DNA of 64,000 nucleotides from an uncultured Anaerolineae bacterium. GTDB lineage: Bacteria > Chloroflexota > Anaerolineae > Aggregatilineales > Phototrophicaceae. Where the stretch lies: positions 62,001 to 126,000 of the forward strand of contig CALDYP010000026.1 in the NCBI GenBank assembly GCA_937944445.1. The letters run 5' to 3'. The notes beneath the pieces were generated by a model. It was given only the letters and a program-made list of their open reading frames with translations, was not told where the DNA came from and searched no databases. The translations under genes and the position numbers were made by a program. Shown in pieces: positions 1 to 8,794 of the stretch (the stretch's first letter is position 1; every line of letters starts with the position of its first letter).

Positions 1-173
1 AACCCCACCATGCCGTTCCAGTAGGGCGCTGCGTCGAAGCCGACCGCAGCGGAAGCGTACCATGACGACGCTCGCATCTCGCCAAACTGCTCAGCCATCA
101 TCCTCATCCCGCTTTGGACATTTAGCATGCGCTGATAGTTTGTGCCCACACTGACTAGGACGTATTGAGCCAT
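1..173 (-). CDS. folK: 2-amino-4-hydroxy-6-hydroxymethyldihydropteridine pyrophosphokinase, 5' part only
   Basis: HPPK transfers pyrophosphate from ATP to 6-hydroxymethyl-dihydropterin in folate synthesis. Only about 57 N-terminal residues lie in the window. They read as a first strand MAQYVLVSVGTNYQR, then a helix with a QFGEMRASSWY turn, then VGFDAAPYWNGMV. This matches the family pattern (Gly-Ser/Thr-Asn after strand 1, then a Ser-x-x-Tyr, then a Gly-Phe and a Tyr-x-Asn). An in-frame ATG three codons upstream (182) is an alternative start. The gene lies 18 bases downstream of the glycosyltransferase stop on the same strand, so the two may be co-transcribed. The C-terminal catalytic part is beyond the left edge and cannot be judged. 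Confidence 0.78.
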   Translation of the reverse strand, partial: MAQYVLVSVGTNYQRMLNVQSGMRMMAEQFGEMRASSWYASAAVGFDAAPYWNGMVG

Positions 174-191
174 GGCGTCCATACGAGACAC

Positions 192-1574
192 TCAATCAAC
201 ACTCATCAAGTGCAGATGGGCCGGCACGAGCAGTCCCTCCGCGCGCGCAGCGGGCACAAGCGGATGATCGGCTGACAGCACCCCCCTAGACATCGCCGCC
301 ACCAGCAGCGGATGGTCTATCATCCGACCGAGAAAGTCATGGTAGATCTGACCCTGCGGCGTGACGTAACACCACGGTGACCAGCGATAGGCCTGTGGCG
401 TTTGATAAGCGTGGGTCATCGCGGGCAGCCGCGACGGCTCAAGGATGAGCTGCTCATAGCGCTGCACCATGTCCGCCTGCTGATAGTGCGCGTGCAGCCA
501 GCGCTGCGTATCTTCAGCTTGGGCGTCGCCCTCGTTCAAGAAACGCAGCACGCGCGCCGCCGCCGCGTCGAGATCACCATAGTCGCATGTGTAGGCAGCA
601 GGCAGCGCCCCCCGATAAGCGGCCACGTTGGCCACCACAGCGGGCGTGCCACACGCCAGCGACTCGTAAGGGGTGTTGCCGAACGTCTCAACATAATTGC
701 CGAGCACCAGCGTCACCGCGCCGAGGCGAAAATAAGCCGGCATGTCTTCATCGCGGATCCACGGGTGAAAAATGACATGCTCGCGCAGGCCGCGCGCGTC
801 GATATCCGTCAATAAGCCATCGTAATAAGCGCGCACGTGCGGCGCTAACGCCGTGTCGATCCACTGCGGAACAAGCAGGTGGAGGTCACGCTGGCCGTGC
901 TCGTTCACCAGTTGATCTAACACTGCGATAGACTGGCGAATGCCCTTGCCGTCCTCAGGCCGATGAGGGTAGAGCAGATAGCGTCCATTCGGCAGGCCAA
1001 GCCGCGCCTTCAGCGTGTCCGCGTCAGCTTGTGGATGATAGACCGAAAAATCCAGCCCGTTCGGGATCACGTGGATGCGCTCGGCCAGCTCAGGGTAGAA
1101 TTGCCCGGCCGTCGCCAGCCACACGTTGGCCGCGTGCACCGATGGGACGATCAGTGCGTCCGCGTTGAACAGGAATCCGCTTTGCAGCGTCTCGCTGAAG
1201 AGGACGCTGCGCAGCGACACCACCGAACGGGTATGCGTATACACAAACGGGAAAATCAGCCCGCCGTCATGGCTGTAGAAGGCATCCGCCCGCTGGCACG
1301 CTTCAATCACGTCGGCAATCGCGTTGGCAATGTGGTAGACAGGGGTGTCATAAGGCTCAGGAAAAGGCTGCTTGAAGCGCAGCACTGGGCGCACGACGGC
1401 GTTCGGATGCCAGTGAAACGGCTCCAGCGCGTCTGGGTCGCGGCGCGTGCAGAACACTTCCACTTGGTGGCCTTGCTGCGCCAAGTGCAGCGCAATCTTG
1501 CGAAGCTGCTTCTGTGCCCCGCCCATGCTGCGATCAGCAAAGAGCGGGGTCATGCTGAACATCACGACGCGCAC
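192..1574 (-). CDS. GT4-family glycosyltransferase
   Basis: About 460 residues with a GT-B layout. The N-terminal domain carries a glycine turn SMGGAQKQLRK (about 16-26) typical of retaining GT4 enzymes. The C-terminal domain has the nucleotide-sugar motif ETFGNTPYE (about 296-304, the E-x7-E pair) followed by CGTPAVV. About 90 extra residues after the GT domain (Trp/Tyr-rich) are not recognised. I start at GTG 1574, five bases past the upstream SDR stop; ATG 1562 is the alternative. The reading frame is open further upstream, but that part overlaps the SDR gene and is low-complexity, so I excluded it. The sugar donor and acceptor cannot be read from the sequence. Probable operon SDR - GT4 - folK. 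Confidence 0.82.
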   Translation of the reverse strand: MRVVMFSMTPLFADRSMGGAQKQLRKIALHLAQQGHQVEVFCTRRDPDALEPFHWHPNAVVRPVLRFKQPFPEPYDTPVYHIANAIADVIEACQRADAFYSHDGGLIFPFVYTHTRSVVSLRSVLFSETLQSGFLFNADALIVPSVHAANVWLATAGQFYPELAERIHVIPNGLDFSVYHPQADADTLKARLGLPNGRYLLYPHRPEDGKGIRQSIAVLDQLVNEHGQRDLHLLVPQWIDTALAPHVRAYYDGLLTDIDARGLREHVIFHPWIRDEDMPAYFRLGAVTLVLGNYVETFGNTPYESLACGTPAVVANVAAYRGALPAAYTCDYGDLDAAAARVLRFLNEGDAQAEDTQRWLHAHYQQADMVQRYEQLILEPSRLPAMTHAYQTPQAYRWSPWCYVTPQGQIYHDFLGRMIDHPLLVAAMSRGVLSADHPLVPAARAEGLLVPAHLHLMSVD

Positions 1575-1578
1575 GGCG

Positions 1579-2325
1579 TTAGGCTTTGTTGTAGACGGCG
1601 ATGCTGTCGCCGGTGATGGCGCTGGCGGCGTCGCTGCACAGGAACACGACGACCTCCGCGAGCTGCTGCGGCGTGACCCACTTGCTGAAGTCCGCGTTGG
1701 GCATGTCTTGGCGGTTCTGCGGCGTGTCAATCGTGCTGGGCATGACGCCGTTCACGCGGATATTGTGGGGCTTCAGTTCCTCCGCTGCCGATTGGACGAT
1801 GCGTTCCGCCGCAGCCTTGCCCGCCGTGTACTCCGCCATGCCCTTTGCTCCCTTCAAGCCGCTGCGCGCCAGAATCGCCACCATCGCGCCCGGCGTCCCT
1901 GTCTCTACCATGTGCCGACCCACGCGAGCCAGCATGACGTAGGTCGTCTGTGCGTTCAGGTACATCATGCGCTCATAGCGGCTCATGTCGTCCACCGTGT
2001 GCAACCCATCGCCCATCGCAAAGCCGCCCACCGTGTGGATCAAGCAGTCGATGCGGTCAAATTTGCGCAGCGCCTTAGCGATCACAGCGTCAGCGTCCTT
2101 GATCTTGCCGAGATCCCCCGCCACTGCAAGGCAGCGCGAGCGCGGGATGCTCACTTCCTCAGCCGCTTCACGCGCTATCTGTAGGCTGTAGTCAACCATC
2201 ACCAAGCGTGCGCCGTGCTCAGCAAACTTCGCGCTGATCGCCCGTCCGAGGTTGCCCGCAGCCCCCGTGATCATCACAACCCGATTTTTAAACTCGCTCA
2301 CTGCCATGATGGTAAGTCCATTCAT
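1579..2325 (-). CDS. SDR-family NAD(P)-dependent oxidoreductase
   Basis: A 248-residue Rossmann protein of classical SDR size. The cofactor loop TGAAGNLG is at about 20-27. Ser155 (ILARSGLKG) and the YTAGK pair Tyr166/Lys170 are the expected catalytic residues, and the family Asn is at about 124 (YLNAQT). The usual NNAG motif is HTVGG here, a common variation. Met7 (2307) is an equally good start. The substrate is unknown. It ends 4 bases before the GT4 start, so the two are likely co-transcribed and perhaps act on the same sugar. The divergent intergenic region carries a -10 box and an inverted repeat. Confidence 0.85.
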   Translation of the reverse strand: MNGLTIMAVSEFKNRVVMITGAAGNLGRAISAKFAEHGARLVMVDYSLQIAREAAEEVSIPRSRCLAVAGDLGKIKDADAVIAKALRKFDRIDCLIHTVGGFAMGDGLHTVDDMSRYERMMYLNAQTTYVMLARVGRHMVETGTPGAMVAILARSGLKGAKGMAEYTAGKAAAERIVQSAAEELKPHNIRVNGVMPSTIDTPQNRQDMPNADFSKWVTPQQLAEVVVFLCSDAASAITGDSIAVYNKA

Positions 2326-2348
2326 TGTTAAATTTGCTCACAAGCCTC

Positions 2349-2373
2349 ATTATATCGACTGGTATTTGTCGAT
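2349..2373 (-). promoter_or_regulatory. -10 box with adjacent inverted repeat upstream of the SDR gene
   Basis: On the minus strand TATAAT lies at 2354-2349. Directly upstream is an inverted repeat ATCGAC (2354-2359) / GTCGAT (2368-2373) with an 8-base spacer. No good -35 is visible, so the repeat could be an activator or repressor site in the intergenic region shared with the plus-strand gene at 2455. Confidence 0.4.
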
Positions 2374-2454
2374 CTGGGCAAAGATTTAGCACTTTCTAAC
2401 CCGTTGATCGCTGATTACAATCATTTTTTGCATCGACATCACACGGAGCATGGG

Positions 2455-3090
2455 ATGGCACAGCCCAATTTGATCACACTTACAAATCCAGACTCAGCCG
2501 CGAGTGAAGCCTTCCGGTCGCTGCGCACGAACATCATGTTCGCTAACGTGGACAACCCAATCCGCACACTTCTAGTTACCGCCGCGAGCAAAGACGAAAC
2601 CACATCGGAAACAGTCGCCAACCTTGCCGTTACCATCGCGCAGAGCGGCAATCGCACGATCCTTGTTGACGCGAACCTGCGCACACCATCCCAGCACACT
2701 ATATGGAGCTTGCCAAACGAAACAGGGTTGTCGAACATGATGCAAGATGAGCGCCTTTTGGCACAACCGCCAGTGATAGCAAGCGGCGTCGATAACTTAG
2801 AGATCCTCACCGCCGGGACGCAGCCGGCCAACCCCGCTGACCTGCTCATCAGCCGCCGCATGAGCGACATCATCACCATCCTCAAATCGCGCGCGAGCTA
2901 CGTCCTGTTCGACAGCCCGCCCGTCTTGAGCGCGACAGACGCGGCTCTGCTCGCCAACAAATTAGACGGCGTGCTGCTTGCGGTGCGGCAAGGCAAGACG
3001 CGCCGCGATGACGTCAGCCGGGCGCGCGCTGCGCTGGCGCAGGTGCAGGCCAACGTCATTGGCGCGGTGCTCACTCACGCAGCGCGTTGA
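2455..3090 (+). CDS. CpsD/CapB-like (BY-kinase family) protein with a degenerate P-loop
   Basis: A 211-residue homologue of the cytoplasmic tyrosine autokinases that partner Wzz-type polysaccharide co-polymerases. The family signature SEAFRSLRTNI (about 17-27), Walker A' ILVDANLRTP (about 69-78) and Walker B VLFDSPPV (about 150-157) are all present. The Walker A loop, normally ending GEGKST, reads ASKDETTSET (about 44-53), so the ATP-binding Gly-Lys-Ser is lost. There is also no C-terminal tyrosine cluster; the protein ends THAAR. ATG 2455 is chosen because GGAG lies 6 bases upstream; an in-frame start exists at 2404. Probably a pseudokinase or scaffold for glycan export. No Wzz partner is adjacent; the only one in the window is at 60.9 kb. 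Confidence 0.8.
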   Translation: MAQPNLITLTNPDSAASEAFRSLRTNIMFANVDNPIRTLLVTAASKDETTSETVANLAVTIAQSGNRTILVDANLRTPSQHTIWSLPNETGLSNMMQDERLLAQPPVIASGVDNLEILTAGTQPANPADLLISRRMSDIITILKSRASYVLFDSPPVLSATDAALLANKLDGVLLAVRQGKTRRDDVSRARAALAQVQANVIGAVLTHAAR

Positions 3091-3208
3091 GCCGCTCCCA
3101 TCGCCTACGGCCTACGAACAGCCATCCTAAAACGCCTCTACTCAAACAGTCGACACACACCGAACGCTCTGCCTATGGCCATTTGGCTATATCCAAGATC
3201 GGGTGACA

Positions 3209-3217
3209 TGCTATAAT
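3209..3217 (+). promoter_or_regulatory. extended -10 promoter for the MFS gene
   Basis: TGCTATAAT is an extended -10 (TG, one base, TATAAT), 31 bases before the MFS start codon. No convincing -35 is seen at 16-18 bases, consistent with an extended -10 promoter. Confidence 0.5.
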
Positions 3218-3248
3218 TGTGACTCTCAAGTATTAATCAACATTGACA

Positions 3249-4484
3249 ATGAAATCAATCTCCGACCCTGACTCTTGGCAGCACACCCTCGCCGTCGCCA
3301 TCTTTGCCCAACTTGTGACGGCAATTGGCTTCAACATGTTTATCCCCTTTCTGCCCCTGTACGCAACGTCTCTGGATTCTACGCTCAACTTGAGCGTGGA
3401 AGCTGCCGCGGGGCTGACGATGGGCGCAGCGGGCATCACCAGCATGTTTGCCACAGCGCTGTGGGGGGCCATCGCCGATCGCTATGGGCGAAAGGTGATG
3501 CTGCTGCGCGCGACCTTCGGCGGGGTGGTCGTCTTAGGTCTGATGGCGTTTGTGTCGACCGTTGAACAGTTGATTATGCTGCGGTTGGCGCAGGGGTTCA
3601 TCACAGGGACAGTGGCTGCGACCAACGCGCTGGTAGCCGCGGAAACCCCACGCGAGCGCGTCGGCTTTGCGATGAGCACATTACAATCGGCTCTGTGGGG
3701 GGGGCTTGCAGTTGGGCCGCTCATTGGCGGGCTGCTGGCCGACAGATTCGGCTATGCCGTGCCGTTTTTGTTCATTGCTGGGTTGCTTTTCATCTGTGGC
3801 GTATCAATTCTGCTGGGCATTCACGAACACTTCGACTATGTTCCCGCTGAATCCCGCGCGAGCATTTTAGATCAATGGCGGCAAGCGCTGGCCGTGCCGG
3901 GGATTTCTGTGCTGTTGGGCATGCGTTTCTTGTCAGGGTCGGCGCGGATGACGCTGGCCCCGCTGTTGGCGCTGTTCATCGTGACGCTGCTGCCCCCCAA
4001 CGCGGACAACCTCAGCCTGTGGACAGGCATCGTGAGCAGCGTTGGTGCGATCACCGGCATCATCGGCGGGTTGACGATGGGACGGATGGGTGACCGCATC
4101 GGCCAACGGCGCGGCATCCTCATGTGCAGCATGGTCGCGCTCACAGCGTTTGTGCCGCAGGCCTTCGTCCACGACGTGCACACGCTCATCCTGCTGCAAG
4201 CGGTGACCGGCTTGGCCTTCGGCGGGCTGCTGGCTGCCCTCGGCGGGTTGATGGGCCAACTCAGCCGGCATGGATCAGAGGGGGCCGTCTGGGGCTTAGA
4301 TGGCTCGGTCAGCGCGGCGACGTTCGCGTTTGCGCCCCTGTTCGGCTCAACCGTGGCCAGCTTGTTTGGGGTGCGCAGCGCGTTTATTTTTGCCGGTCTG
4401 CTCTACTTGGCAGTGTTTGCGCTGGCGTATCTGTATCTGCCGCGCAAACGAGCACAGGCTGCGACGTTGGCCGTGGGCGATTGA
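3249..4484 (+). CDS. MFS transporter, TetA/multidrug-efflux type
   Basis: About 411 residues with the hydrophobicity of a 12-helix major facilitator. The loop 2-3 motif A is intact as GAIADRYGRKVML (about residues 76-88). A second, weaker copy, GRMGDRIGQRRG, sits between helices 8 and 9. Motif C-like glycines (GPLIGGLLADRFG) occur in helix 5, which is typical of drug/H+ antiporters. An in-frame TTG lies two codons upstream (3243); I prefer ATG 3249. It is monocistronic: its own extended -10 precedes it and nth follows after 75 bases. The exported substrate cannot be told from sequence. Confidence 0.85.
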   Translation: MKSISDPDSWQHTLAVAIFAQLVTAIGFNMFIPFLPLYATSLDSTLNLSVEAAAGLTMGAAGITSMFATALWGAIADRYGRKVMLLRATFGGVVVLGLMAFVSTVEQLIMLRLAQGFITGTVAATNALVAAETPRERVGFAMSTLQSALWGGLAVGPLIGGLLADRFGYAVPFLFIAGLLFICGVSILLGIHEHFDYVPAESRASILDQWRQALAVPGISVLLGMRFLSGSARMTLAPLLALFIVTLLPPNADNLSLWTGIVSSVGAITGIIGGLTMGRMGDRIGQRRGILMCSMVALTAFVPQAFVHDVHTLILLQAVTGLAFGGLLAALGGLMGQLSRHGSEGAVWGLDGSVSAATFAFAPLFGSTVASLFGVRSAFIFAGLLYLAVFALAYLYLPRKRAQAATLAVGD

Positions 4485-4559
4485 ATCGCAGAAACGGTTG
4501 CTCTGCGTTACAATATCAGCGTTACAATCATCTATCCAAAAGCGTATCTCATTCGAAAT

Positions 4560-5282
4560 ATGCCTTTTTCTGCTGAGCAAGTCCCGAATTTGGACAGACG
4601 CCGCGCCAAGTACCCGCCAATTGCTGCGGCACTGGAGGCTTACCACGGGCGTAAGCACTTTAAACCACACGACGGCATGGACGAACTGGTGAGCTGCATC
4701 CTGTCCCAAAACACCACCGACGCCAATCGTGATCGCGCGTTCGACGCGCTAAAGGCGCGCTATGCCAGTTGGCACGACGTCGCCAACGCCGACACGGACG
4801 AGCTGATCGACGTCATCCGCCCTGCGGGGTTGGCCAACAGCAAAGGCCCCAACATCCAAGCGACCCTGCGCGCCATCTACGCCGAGCGCGGCGAATACAA
4901 CATCGACTTCCTGACAACCCTAGCGCCGACTGACGCGATCAATTGGCTGTTGGCGCTGCCCGGCGTGGGCCGCAAAACAGCTAGCATCGTCCTGTGCTTT
5001 GGCTATGGCATGGCGGCTTTTCCGGTGGATACGCATGTGCTGCGCGTTGGCCAGCGCATCGGGTTTCTGCCGCCGCGCATCAGCGCCGATAACGCCCATC
5101 TTGTGATGGAAGCCATCGTCCCACCAGAAGATTACTATTCCTTTCACCTTCAGTTGATCTATCATGGGAGGCGGGTGTGCAAAGCGCGCGCGCCAATTTG
5201 TGGCTTGTGTCCAATTCAACAATGGTGCGATTACTACCAGTCAAGCGACGCTGAGACGCCCACCGATGAAGAAACTAATTGA
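4560..5282 (+). CDS. nth: endonuclease III (DNA glycosylase/AP lyase)
   Basis: Base-excision repair enzyme that removes oxidised pyrimidines and cleaves the abasic site. The 240 residues carry the helix-hairpin-helix LPGVGRKTA with the Schiff-base lysine Lys139, the catalytic Asp157 in FPVDTHV, and a complete [4Fe-4S] loop (Cys207, Cys214, Cys217, Cys223; spacing C-x6-C-x2-C-x5-C). All key residues are present, so the enzyme should be active. A hydrophilic Glu/Asp/Thr tail of about 15 residues follows the cluster. Its last 17 bases overlap the start of the following histidine kinase, so the two are probably translationally coupled, with no obvious functional link. Confidence 0.95.
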   Translation: MPFSAEQVPNLDRRRAKYPPIAAALEAYHGRKHFKPHDGMDELVSCILSQNTTDANRDRAFDALKARYASWHDVANADTDELIDVIRPAGLANSKGPNIQATLRAIYAERGEYNIDFLTTLAPTDAINWLLALPGVGRKTASIVLCFGYGMAAFPVDTHVLRVGQRIGFLPPRISADNAHLVMEAIVPPEDYYSFHLQLIYHGRRVCKARAPICGLCPIQQWCDYYQSSDAETPTDEETN

Positions 5283-7095
5283 CGAAAATGAGCTGAAGAT
5301 GGCTCAACAGAGCCTAAAACTGGCGCGCAATCAGATTGCCAACGGCAGCATCGAGCCTGAGTTCGTCCTGCGCCAGATTGACCGCGCCACTACACTGCTG
5401 GAACAAATTCAAGACGTTCAAAAGACACAAACCAACGCGCTCCGTTTTGAGGCGTTGTATCACGTCACACGCATACTGGGGACGTCGCTTGAGCTAGACG
5501 TGGTGCTAGAACAAGTGATAGACGCGGTGATTCAACTAACTGGGGCAGAACGTGGCTTCATTATGCTGCGCGACGACGACGGCAACCTGCGGCTGAAGAT
5601 AGGCCGCAATGTTGACCAGCAGAGCCTCAGCCTCGATCAAGCGAGCTACAGCCGTACCATCGTGAACATGGTCATGGATAAAGGCGAGGCTCTCCTCACC
5701 ACCAACGCGGTAGAAGATCCACGCTTCCAAACCGGCGCAAGCATCCTCTCACAGGGCCTGCGCAGCATCATGGCTTGTCCGCTGCGCGCGCGTGGCACGG
5801 TTATCGGCGTGGCCTACGTCGAGAATCGCGTCGTGGCAGGCCTCTTTGGGCCAGATGATCTGTCAACGATGGAGGCGCTCACCAGCCAAGCCAGCATCGC
5901 CATCGACAATGCCCAACTGTTCAGCGCGACTGACGCCGAACTGAACCACGTCATCGAAGAGCTGCGCACCCTGCGCCGCATCGACCTCCGTTTAAATGAA
6001 AAACTTGACTATCAAGCCGCGCTCGACTTCACCCTTGAGACGTGCTGCCACCTGACAGAGGCCACAGCAGGCTGTCTTGTGGTGGCTGACGAGGATCAAA
6101 GCACGCTTCAAGCCGCTGCATCGTGGCCAGCTTCAGACGAACACAGCGCCAACCTGCTCCAGCTCTATCCGCAAGCATCAGATGTGTTACGGACGGCACA
6201 CTCTCAATTGATCTTTCTAGAGGAAACCAGTGCTGCTCTGGTTCCCATTCATCGCGAAAACACTGTAATAGCAGTCATGATATTAGAACGCGCCCAACAT
6301 GCCATCACGGCTCAACAGGTTGATCTTGTGGAGCGCGTGGCCGCCCGTGCTGCCGTCACCGTCGAAAATGCGCGCTTGTACGCCGCCGTTCAAGCCGCCA
6401 ACCGCGCCAAAAGCGAGTTTGTAGGCATTGTCGCCCACGACCTAAAAGCCCCTATGACGAGCATTCAAGGCTACGCCGACCTGCTGCTGATGCAGCCAGA
6501 AGGGCTATCGGAACGGCAGATCAACTTCTTGGAGCGCATCAGCGGAACCGTCAAACGTATGGAAATCCTCGTCAGCGACTTGTCCGACATCTCGCGCATC
6601 GAAAGCGGGCACTTCTTCCTGTCGGAAACTGAAGTTAAGATAGACGACGTGATTGAGGCCGTGCGTGACCAAACCATGCCGCAAATTCAAGCGCGTGGCC
6701 ACACTTTTCAACTCGACGTTGCACCGGCGCTTCCCACGCTCTACGTCGACTACTATCGCCTAGTGCAAGTGCTGACGAACCTCCTCAGCAACGCATACAA
6801 GTACACACCCCATGGCGGCACAATTACCCTCAGCGTGCAGCCCACAGGCGACCGTGTGCGCTTCAGCGTGTCGGATACGGGCATCGGCCTCAGCCCTGAG
6901 AACGTGCGCAAACTCGGGACAAAGTTCTGGCGCGCTGAGGACAGCTTCACACGCTCTCAACCCGGTACAGGACTCGGCTACGCCATCACGAGGAGCATCG
7001 TTGAGCAGATGGGCAGCCACATCGAGATCACCAGCCAAATCGGGCAAGGAAGTACGTTTACGTTTACTGTCGCAAGTGTAAAGCATGTGGATTAA
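5266..7095 (+). CDS. GAF-domain sensor histidine kinase
   Basis: About 609 residues. An N-terminal coiled stretch (1-45) is followed by a GAF domain (about 55-225; LTGAERGFIMLRDDDG) and a second, weaker GAF (about 245-375). Then come a HisKA dimerisation helix with phosphoacceptor His391 (IVAHDLKAPMTSI) and a HATPase_c domain with N-box NLLSNAYKYT, G1 DTGIGLS and G2 GTGLGYAI. No membrane segments, so a soluble sensor of an internal ligand. I start at ATG 5266 inside the 3' end of nth; upstream in-frame sequence belongs to nth. The PIG-L gene starts at or before its stop codon. No response regulator gene is adjacent. Confidence 0.92.
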   Translation: MKKLIDENELKMAQQSLKLARNQIANGSIEPEFVLRQIDRATTLLEQIQDVQKTQTNALRFEALYHVTRILGTSLELDVVLEQVIDAVIQLTGAERGFIMLRDDDGNLRLKIGRNVDQQSLSLDQASYSRTIVNMVMDKGEALLTTNAVEDPRFQTGASILSQGLRSIMACPLRARGTVIGVAYVENRVVAGLFGPDDLSTMEALTSQASIAIDNAQLFSATDAELNHVIEELRTLRRIDLRLNEKLDYQAALDFTLETCCHLTEATAGCLVVADEDQSTLQAAASWPASDEHSANLLQLYPQASDVLRTAHSQLIFLEETSAALVPIHRENTVIAVMILERAQHAITAQQVDLVERVAARAAVTVENARLYAAVQAANRAKSEFVGIVAHDLKAPMTSIQGYADLLLMQPEGLSERQINFLERISGTVKRMEILVSDLSDISRIESGHFFLSETEVKIDDVIEAVRDQTMPQIQARGHTFQLDVAPALPTLYVDYYRLVQVLTNLLSNAYKYTPHGGTITLSVQPTGDRVRFSVSDTGIGLSPENVRKLGTKFWRAEDSFTRSQPGTGLGYAITRSIVEQMGSHIEITSQIGQGSTFTFTVASVKHVD

Positions 7096-7906
7096 TTCTA
7101 TGGAGCACCACGTTTTTTTGTCCCCGCATTTTGACGACGCTATTTTTAGCTGTGGCGGCACAATCGCCCAACTTGTGCGCGCAGGCCACCATGTGATGAT
7201 CCTGACCGTTATGGGCGGCAATCTGCCGAGCGTTGTTCCAGACACGCCCATCGTGCGCGAGCTGCACGCACGCTGGCAGGCGGGGGAAAATCCTATCCCC
7301 ACGCGCCAGCGGGAAGATGCCTCCGCCGCGCAGCAGCTCGGCGCGGAGATCGTCCAGCTTGGCATCCCAGATTGTGTGTATCGAATGGCCAATGGGCAGG
7401 CGCTCTACCCGGATGAAGCCAGCTTGTGGGGCAGCGTGCACCCCCTCGACCGACTCGACGCCTATGCTGACCTCTCCGAAGCCGCCACTTACGCCTTGAA
7501 AGCCAATTATCTCTACGCGCCGTTGGGCGTAGGCAACCATGTTGATCATCAGATCGTGCGCCGCTGGGGGGTGGAACTCGCTGCGCAACAGCCGAGCATC
7601 GTCCTTCAGTTCTACACCGACTTTCCTTACATGAAAGACAGCAGCAAGATCAACCACGCGCTCATCGACGTCGGCACAACCGTTCAGCCGCGCTGGGTCT
7701 TCCTCAGTCCTCAAGAACTCGCGCTCAAGATGGATGCGATGGCCTGTTATGCCTCACAGATTTCGACCTTCTGGCAGAACACAGACCACATGCGGCAGGA
7801 CGTCGAGATGAGCTTCCGCGTTCAAAAAGACCTCTGGGGCGAACGCTACTGGGCGCGCGTTGGCTCTAACAGATCAGACATGACAAAGGAGCGAGCTAGT
7901 GGCTGA
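7085..7906 (+). CDS. PIG-L family N-deacetylase
   Basis: Zn-dependent de-N-acetylase of the LmbE/MshB/PIG-L superfamily, which removes acetyl groups from GlcNAc-type substrates. The metal motif PHFDDAIFSCGG lies at about 14-25 (P-H-x-D-D). A second histidine motif, VGNHVDHQIV, lies at about 153-162 and supplies the remaining ligand and oxyanion residues. Length (273 residues, or 268 from ATG 7100) is normal. The start at 7085 overlaps the upstream kinase by 11 bases, and the stop overlaps the GTG start of the next kinase by 8. It is therefore embedded between two sensor kinases. The substrate may be a glycoconjugate or a thiol precursor; not resolvable here. Confidence 0.88.
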   Translation: MWINSMEHHVFLSPHFDDAIFSCGGTIAQLVRAGHHVMILTVMGGNLPSVVPDTPIVRELHARWQAGENPIPTRQREDASAAQQLGAEIVQLGIPDCVYRMANGQALYPDEASLWGSVHPLDRLDAYADLSEAATYALKANYLYAPLGVGNHVDHQIVRRWGVELAAQQPSIVLQFYTDFPYMKDSSKINHALIDVGTTVQPRWVFLSPQELALKMDAMACYASQISTFWQNTDHMRQDVEMSFRVQKDLWGERYWARVGSNRSDMTKERASG

Positions 7907-8786
7907 ACTGAACGCTCTCACCCAAGCACAGGCACAGCTTAACGAGCTTTTGGAGGCAGCCCGTCAAGGGGCGATCATCCCGATTCGCCTGCCCGGCCAG
8001 CTTGAAGCGATTGCCTCGCTGCTGGCGGCCGCTCAAGCCGAGCATGAAGCTGCCCTGCGCGAGGCCAGCGCCAAAGCGCCTGCCGACCTCGAAAGCTATA
8101 TGCAGGAGGAGGCTTACTTCGTCGGGCACGCCATCCATGAGCTGCGCACCCCCATGACGAGCATTCGCGGCTACAGCGACATGTTAGGCGCGATGGGCGA
8201 GCTGAACGACATGCAAAAGCAGTTCCTCGGCACGATTAAGCTCAACGCCCGCCGCATGGAGAGCCTGATGATCGACGTCAGCACGATGAACAAGCTGCGC
8301 AAGAACACGCTCAAGCTCTCGCCCAAGATGGACATGTTCAAGAACATCGCCATGCGCCTTGAGAAGGACTTTACGCCCTTAGCGAACGAGCTAAACCGCC
8401 AACTCGTGTTCGACGTGCCATCAGGCCTGCCCATCCTCAACATCGACAGCGACCTGCTGGTGCAAGCGCTGGGCAAGTTGATCGAAAACGGCCTACGCTA
8501 CAGCCCCGCCGAGACGGGCATCGTCACCGTGCGCGGGGCCGCCGACGGCAGCGACCTCGTCATCAGCATCAGCGACAACGGCATCGGCATGAGCGATGAA
8601 GAACTCGCCAAGCTGGGCACGATCTACTTCCGCAGTGAAAACGACACCGTGCGCGAGTTCAAAGGCAGCGGCCTCGGCATCCCGGTCGCATTTGGGTTGA
8701 TCCAAAAGCTCGGTGGCAGCGTCCACGTTGAGAGCACGCCCAACGTCGGGACAACCTTCCACGTGCGGCTGCCGGGTATGGCTTAA
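7899..8786 (+). CDS. soluble sensor histidine kinase, short N-terminus
   Basis: 295 residues without a recognisable sensor domain. An Ala/Gln/Glu-rich coiled coil (1-65) leads into a HisKA helix with His80 (AIHELRTPMTSI). HATPase_c follows, with N-box KLIENGLRYS, G1 DNGIGMS and G2 GSGLGIPVAF. All catalytic boxes are intact. The GTG start at 7899 is supported by AAGGAG about 8 bases upstream and by the 8-base overlap with the PIG-L stop. The HisKA sequence PMTSIRGYSDML closely resembles that of the kinase at 5266 (PMTSIQGYADLL), suggesting duplication or a shared partner. No receiver gene is adjacent; the free-standing receivers at 34.7 and 42.3 kb are possible partners only by inference. Confidence 0.9.
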   Translation: MAELNALTQAQAQLNELLEAARQGAIIPIRLPGQLEAIASLLAAAQAEHEAALREASAKAPADLESYMQEEAYFVGHAIHELRTPMTSIRGYSDMLGAMGELNDMQKQFLGTIKLNARRMESLMIDVSTMNKLRKNTLKLSPKMDMFKNIAMRLEKDFTPLANELNRQLVFDVPSGLPILNIDSDLLVQALGKLIENGLRYSPAETGIVTVRGAADGSDLVISISDNGIGMSDEELAKLGTIYFRSENDTVREFKGSGLGIPVAFGLIQKLGGSVHVESTPNVGTTFHVRLPGMA

Positions 8787-8794
8787 CGCTCATC

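Noticed and set aside
1575-1730. An N-terminal extension of the GT4 gene to 1730
   Set aside because: The extra 52 codons overlap the SDR gene and are Ser/Arg/Thr low-complexity; the GT fold begins at the GTG 1574.
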